Assembly (NCBI GenBank): GCA_025210615.1
Contig: JAOARJ010000002.1
Span: forward strand, 310,001 to 374,000
Reading direction: 5' to 3'
DNA: 64,000 bases
DNA from: Candidatus Altimarinota bacterium
GTDB lineage: Bacteria; Patescibacteriota; Gracilibacteria; BD1-5; UBA6164
This document shows positions 60,809 through 64,000 of the stretch, in pieces (position 1 is the first letter of the stretch; every line of letters starts with the position of its first letter). The notes under the pieces are model-generated. The model did no database searches, had not been told where the DNA came from, and was given only the letters and a program-made list of their open reading frames with translations. The position numbers and the translations under genes are program-made.

Positions 60809-62287
60809 ATGAATGTTGTAACTCGCTTTGCACCTAGTCCAACTTGATATTTACATGTATGATGACTTAGAACTTGTTTATATAACTACTTGTATGCAAA
60901 AAATACTGGAGGTAAATTTATGCTTAGAATAGAAGATACTGATAGAAGTAGATATGTAGAATGAGCAATTGAAAATATGGTAGAAATGCTTACAAAATTA
61001 TGATTAAATATTGATGAAGGACCAAATAATCCTTGAAATGCCTGACCCTATTTACAATCTGAGAGATTAGATATTTATAAAAAATATGTTCAAAAATTGC
61101 TTGATGAAGACAAAGCTTATTATTGTTTTTGTTCCTCTGATAGACTTGATAAATTAAGAAAAGAGCAAGAGCAGTTATCTCTTCCAACAAAATATGACAA
61201 AAAATGTAGATATTTAAGTGAAGATGAAATTAAAGAAAAACTAGAAGCTGGTGAGCCTTATACTATAAGACTAAAAGTTCCTGAAAACCAAATTGTAAAA
61301 TTTAAAGATACTGTAAAATGAAAAATTGAAATTAATACGAAAGATATTGATGAACAAGTTTTGATGAAGACTGATGGCTTCCCTACTTATCATTTAGCGA
61401 ATGTCGTTGACGACCATTTGATGGAGATAACTCACGTAATTAGATGAGAAGAATGGGTTCCTTCTACGCCAAAGCATATTTTGTTATACGGGGCTTTTGG
61501 TTGGGAAGCGCCAGAGTTTGTACATCTTCCACTACTTTTATGAATGGATAAGAAAAAATTATCAAAAAGACAATGAGATGTTGCTGTTGAAAAATATATT
61601 GAGAAAGGTTATCTTGTTGATGCGCTTATTAATTATATGGCATTTTTAGGTTGGAATCCTAAATCTACTGAAGAAATTTTTTCTATGGACGAGTTAATAG
61701 CGAATTTTAAACTAGAAAATCTAAATAAATCTGGTGCTGTTTTTGATGTAGAAAAACTAAACTGGTATAACAGTAAATATTTAGTAGCTTGAGATATTAA
61801 TGATATTTATGAAAAATTTATGGCTTGGGCTGAAATTTATGATAATAATTTTTATAAAAACACTTTACTAAAAGCGGATAATGAGTATAATAAGTCTGTT
61901 CTTCTAGAACTAAAAACAAAAATCAAAAAGTTCGATGAATTTAAAGAGCAAACTACATTTTTTTACTCAGATGATATCAAAGTTGATACTGATATTATGC
62001 TGAACGAAAAAATGAAAATTACTAATATGGAAATAGTAAAAAATGGTCTAAATTTAACACTTAATACTCTAAAAAATTTGGAGTGAGAAATAGAAAGTAT
62101 TGATCAAATAAAAACTATTTTTATAGAAGCTATAAAAGAAGCTTGAATGAAAAACTGACAAGTTCTTTGGCCTGTAAGAGTTGCTCTAACTTGAGAAAAA
62201 TTCTCTCCATGAGCTTTAGAGATGATGTATATTTTAGGTAAAGATAAATCGATTAATAGACTTGAAACATTAATGGAGAATCTTTAG
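60809..62287 (+). CDS. gltX: Glutamyl-tRNA synthetase
   Basis: 492 aa. Class I synthetase charging tRNA-Glu (in many bacteria also tRNA-Gln). HIGH motif SPTGYLHVGGLRT (residues 9-21) with three TGA glycines; KMSKS-like [27 protein letters not shown] and [12 protein letters not shown] are intact. The zinc-binding insertion keeps CFCSSDRL with CRYL. The anticodon-binding C-domain is complete. It ends in TAG. Whether it is discriminating cannot be judged from sequence alone. Confidence 0.97.
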
Positions 62288-62305
62288 TTACTAACTATAA
62301 AGATT

Positions 62306-62680
62306 ATGAATTATAAACTGTTGAAGGCTCTTTTAGATAACATTTTGCAAAATTTTGAATGTCAAAATTGTACATCTAAAACAAATGAAGAAAACATTGA
62401 AATTATTTGAATTGCATGAAAAAATGTAACTCTAAATATAAAATGTAAAGCTTGCTGAAAAAATTCTATAATAAAAGCTGAGGCAAACGAAGTAAAACTA
62501 AATGCCGCTGATAAAGAAAAATTAGAATTAATAAAAGCGCAATTAGAAAAAAAATTAGGACGTCAAGCGACTATAAACATAGTAGAAGAAAATGGTCCTA
62601 GTATTGAAGAAAAAGAAATTATAGAATTAAACGAAAAGTTGCAACAAGAAGAAACTTCTATTGAAGATTTATTAAAATAA
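62306..62680 (+). CDS. Small zinc-ribbon-like protein
   Basis: 124 aa. Two CxxC pairs (FECQNC at about 19-22 and IKCKACGKN at about 47-50) could bind one zinc. The C-terminal half is acidic and helical (AADKEKLELIKAQLEKKLG). 18 bp after gltX, probably co-transcribed. No family recognised. Confidence 0.6.
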
Positions 62681-62709
62681 TTAATAATTATAAATTTAAT
62701 TAATATTAT

Positions 62710-63003
62710 ATGATAAAAAAAGTTATTTCTTTAATATTGCTTTTAATTTGAATAGCATTAGTATGAATTTTTGCTTTCCCTAAAGAAACAAAAAGTATCG
62801 CTGATAAATTTTGATTTTGAGAAATATTTAACCAAATAACAAATTTTAAATCTTGATTAGATGAAACTGTTAGAAATAGTGATGAAGTTATAAATAATGT
62901 AACTGACCAGATTACGAATACTGGAGAAGATTTGAAACAAAAAGCACTTGAAATAAAAGAAAGTACTACCCAAAAGGCTACTAATATTTTAAATACTAAA
63001 TAA
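62710..63003 (+). CDS. Small membrane-anchored helical protein
   Basis: 97 aa. One N-terminal membrane helix (VISLILLLIGIALVGIFAF) followed by an amphipathic outside or cytoplasmic helix (DETVRNSDEVINNVTDQITN). YtxH-like in layout. Co-directional with gltX and dcd, 11 bp before dcd. Confidence 0.6.
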
Positions 63004-63014
63004 TATTATTAACA

Positions 63015-63599
63015 ATGATTTTATCTGACAGAGCAATAAAGGAAAGAATTGCTAAATGAGATTTACAAATTAGCTCAAAAGATGGAGCTGACCCATTAAA
63101 ACTTTTATGACCTGCTAGTATAGATTTTAGATTATGAAATACTTTTAAACGGTATAAAAAAGATAATCATGTAGTAATTGATGCTCTAAAATGAGTTGAT
63201 CCTAAACAAGTAAAAACTAAAACTTTAGAAGAATGACAACCATTTATTGTTCATCCTTGAAGTTTTGTACTATGAGTTACAATGGAAAAAATAAAAGTAC
63301 CTCGTGATTTAACTGTCAGATGTGAAGGTAGAAGTAGTCTATGAAGATTAGGAATCATTATACATTCTACTGCTTGATTTATCGACCCATGATTTGAATG
63401 AACTGTAACTTTAGAAATAACAAATATTAATGAAGTTCCTGTTGCATTATATCCAGGTATGAGAATTGGACAATTAGCAGTTGAATCAATGGTATGAGAG
63501 GTAGATATTTCTTATGATGAAAGAAAATGAAGTAAATATATGCACCAAGAACTACCACAAGAAAGTAGAATAGATAGAGATACCGAATACGATGATTAA
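63015..63599 (+). CDS. dcd: dCTP deaminase
   Basis: 194 aa trimeric enzyme making dUTP from dCTP for thymidylate synthesis. Signature [24 protein letters not shown] with the catalytic Glu, SIDFRLG near the start, and GMRIGQLAVE. Several of these glycines are TGA. Whether it is bifunctional (Dcd-Dut) cannot be told. It has its own terminator. Confidence 0.96.
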
Positions 63600-63629
63600 A
63601 AAAATCTTGCTTTAAGCAAGACTTTTTTT
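63600..63629 (+). terminator. dcd terminator
   Basis: AATCTTGCTT and AAGCAAGACTT arms, then TTTTTT. Confidence 0.75.
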
Positions 63630-63630
63630 A

Positions 63631-63704
63631 AGAGCGAAAATTTCTTCTATTTTAAACTATAAGTAAAAATTTTCGCTCTAAAAGTCGGCTCGCATAGCGA
63701 GCCG
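63631..63704. repeat. Paired hairpin element, copy 3 (divergent)
   Basis: AGAGCGAAAATTT / AAATTTTCGCTCT (63631-63679, 23-nt loop) followed by CGGCTCGC / GCGAGCCG (63686-63704). The second stem shares the GCGAGCC core with copy 1 at 18582, but the first stem and the ATCAA flank differ. Confidence 0.55.
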
Positions 63705-63733
63705 CCCTTTATTTTACCTTAATTTAAATAATC

Positions 63734-64000
63734 TTAATTTTTATTTCTTAAAAATGCTGGAACATCTAAATCATCTTGTCCTCCCATAGGATTATTTGGT
63801 CTAGCTGGAGAAGTTGGTCTACTCATAGGAGTAGTTCCTCCTATACTTTTTCTACCAAAAGGAGATTTAGTCGCTACTGCAGCAGTTTCAGAATATTTTT
63901 CATTTGATTCTTCATCAAAACCAGTTGCTACAACAGTAATTTTTATTTCACCAGTATAATTATCATTAATACTAGCACCAAAGATAATATTAGCTTCTGG
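63734..64000 (-). CDS. ftsZ: FtsZ, C-terminal end (gene continues beyond window)
   Basis: 89 codons. The window holds the end of the GTPase C-domain (PEANIIFGASINDNYTGEIKITVVATGF), a Pro/Ser/Gly linker and a terminal peptide (DDLDVPAFLRNKN), the docking site for FtsA and other division partners. No TGA-Gly in this part despite many glycines, fitting the pattern for highly expressed genes. Confidence 0.95.
   Translation of the reverse strand, partial: PEANIIFGASINDNYTGEIKITVVATGFDEESNEKYSETAAVATKSPFGRKSIGGTTPMSRPTSPARPNNPMGGQDDLDVPAFLRNKN

Noticed and set aside
1-64000. Most genes look broken into short ORFs ending at TGA
   Set aside because: The fragments join perfectly when TGA is read as glycine, and conserved glycine motifs fall on the TGA codons; this is code 25, not mass pseudogenisation.

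Overview
The window is a very AT-rich bacterial chromosome segment that reads correctly only when TGA is translated as glycine (genetic code 25). TGA falls on invariant glycines: the Walker A and LSGGQ motifs of the ABC ATPase at 17903, the HIGH motif of GltX, the zinc finger and toprim of DnaG, and the active-site regions of ClpP and Pth. No gene was found that uses TGA as a stop; TAA dominates and TAG is occasional. This, with small compact genes, type IV pilus genes and weak or absent Shine-Dalgarno sites, points to a Gracilibacteria (BD1-5) or Absconditabacteria (SR1) member of the Candidate Phyla Radiation. No 16S rRNA is present, so the two cannot be separated. With TGA read as stop, nearly every gene falls into fragments; all CDS coordinates here are rebuilt under code 25.

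Layout. 1-4.1 kb: end of a secreted fibrinogen-like protein, pilT, an acidic repeat protein, ybaB, pth, an MTA/SAH nucleosidase and a tRNA-Arg. 4.2-11.6 kb: a decayed element between two identical 53-bp repeats that begin in the 3' end of that tRNA. It holds terminase small and (frameshifted) large subunits, a frameshifted MuF head protein, small membrane proteins, and an ECF sigma/anti-sigma/secreted-protein set with a shared promoter motif. 11.8-15.7 kb: second pilT, ccdA, a thioredoxin-fold protein, recX. 15.8-19.9 kb: MacAB-type efflux operon. 20.4-23.8 kb: dnaG and rpoD. 19.9-20.2 and 24.4-25.6 kb: three small genes without TGA-Gly codons, with strong Shine-Dalgarno sites and in one case much higher GC; they look imported. 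25.6-29.1 kb: TyrA-like dehydrogenase plus two U32-family proteins. 29-32 kb: hypothetical genes and a second ECF sigma/anti-sigma pair. 33-34.7 kb: PadR plus a HAAS/DUF1700-type membrane protein.

34.7-36.6 kb: two more members of the secreted fibrinogen-like family. 36.7-38.7 kb: ArsR, small thioredoxin, rhodanese and permease operon, whose promoter-operator is nearly the same as the one upstream of ccdA, suggesting one thiol/redox regulon. 39.2-41.2 kb: four tRNAs, rpmE, then an L10 leader with rplJ and rplL. 41.3-47 kb: UDP-GlcNAc epimerase, N-terminally truncated MutS, zinc-finger-less DnaJ, an arginase-fold protein, nth. 47-52.7 kb: HAD-like protein, CHASE2 adenylate cyclase, and a divergent FecR coiled-coil protein. 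52.7-59.3 kb: fourth fibrinogen-like paralog, Cas2-fold protein, HtrA, deacetylase-like lipoprotein, large type IV pilin, clpP. 59.5-60.7 kb: dead polymorphic toxin with small membrane proteins. 60.8-64 kb: gltX, dcd and the C-terminus of ftsZ.

The surface biology (two PilT ATPases, a large adhesin-like pilin, repeated secreted fibrinogen-like proteins, extracytoplasmic sigma factors, MacAB efflux) fits an attached, probably host-dependent lifestyle; that is inference from gene content.
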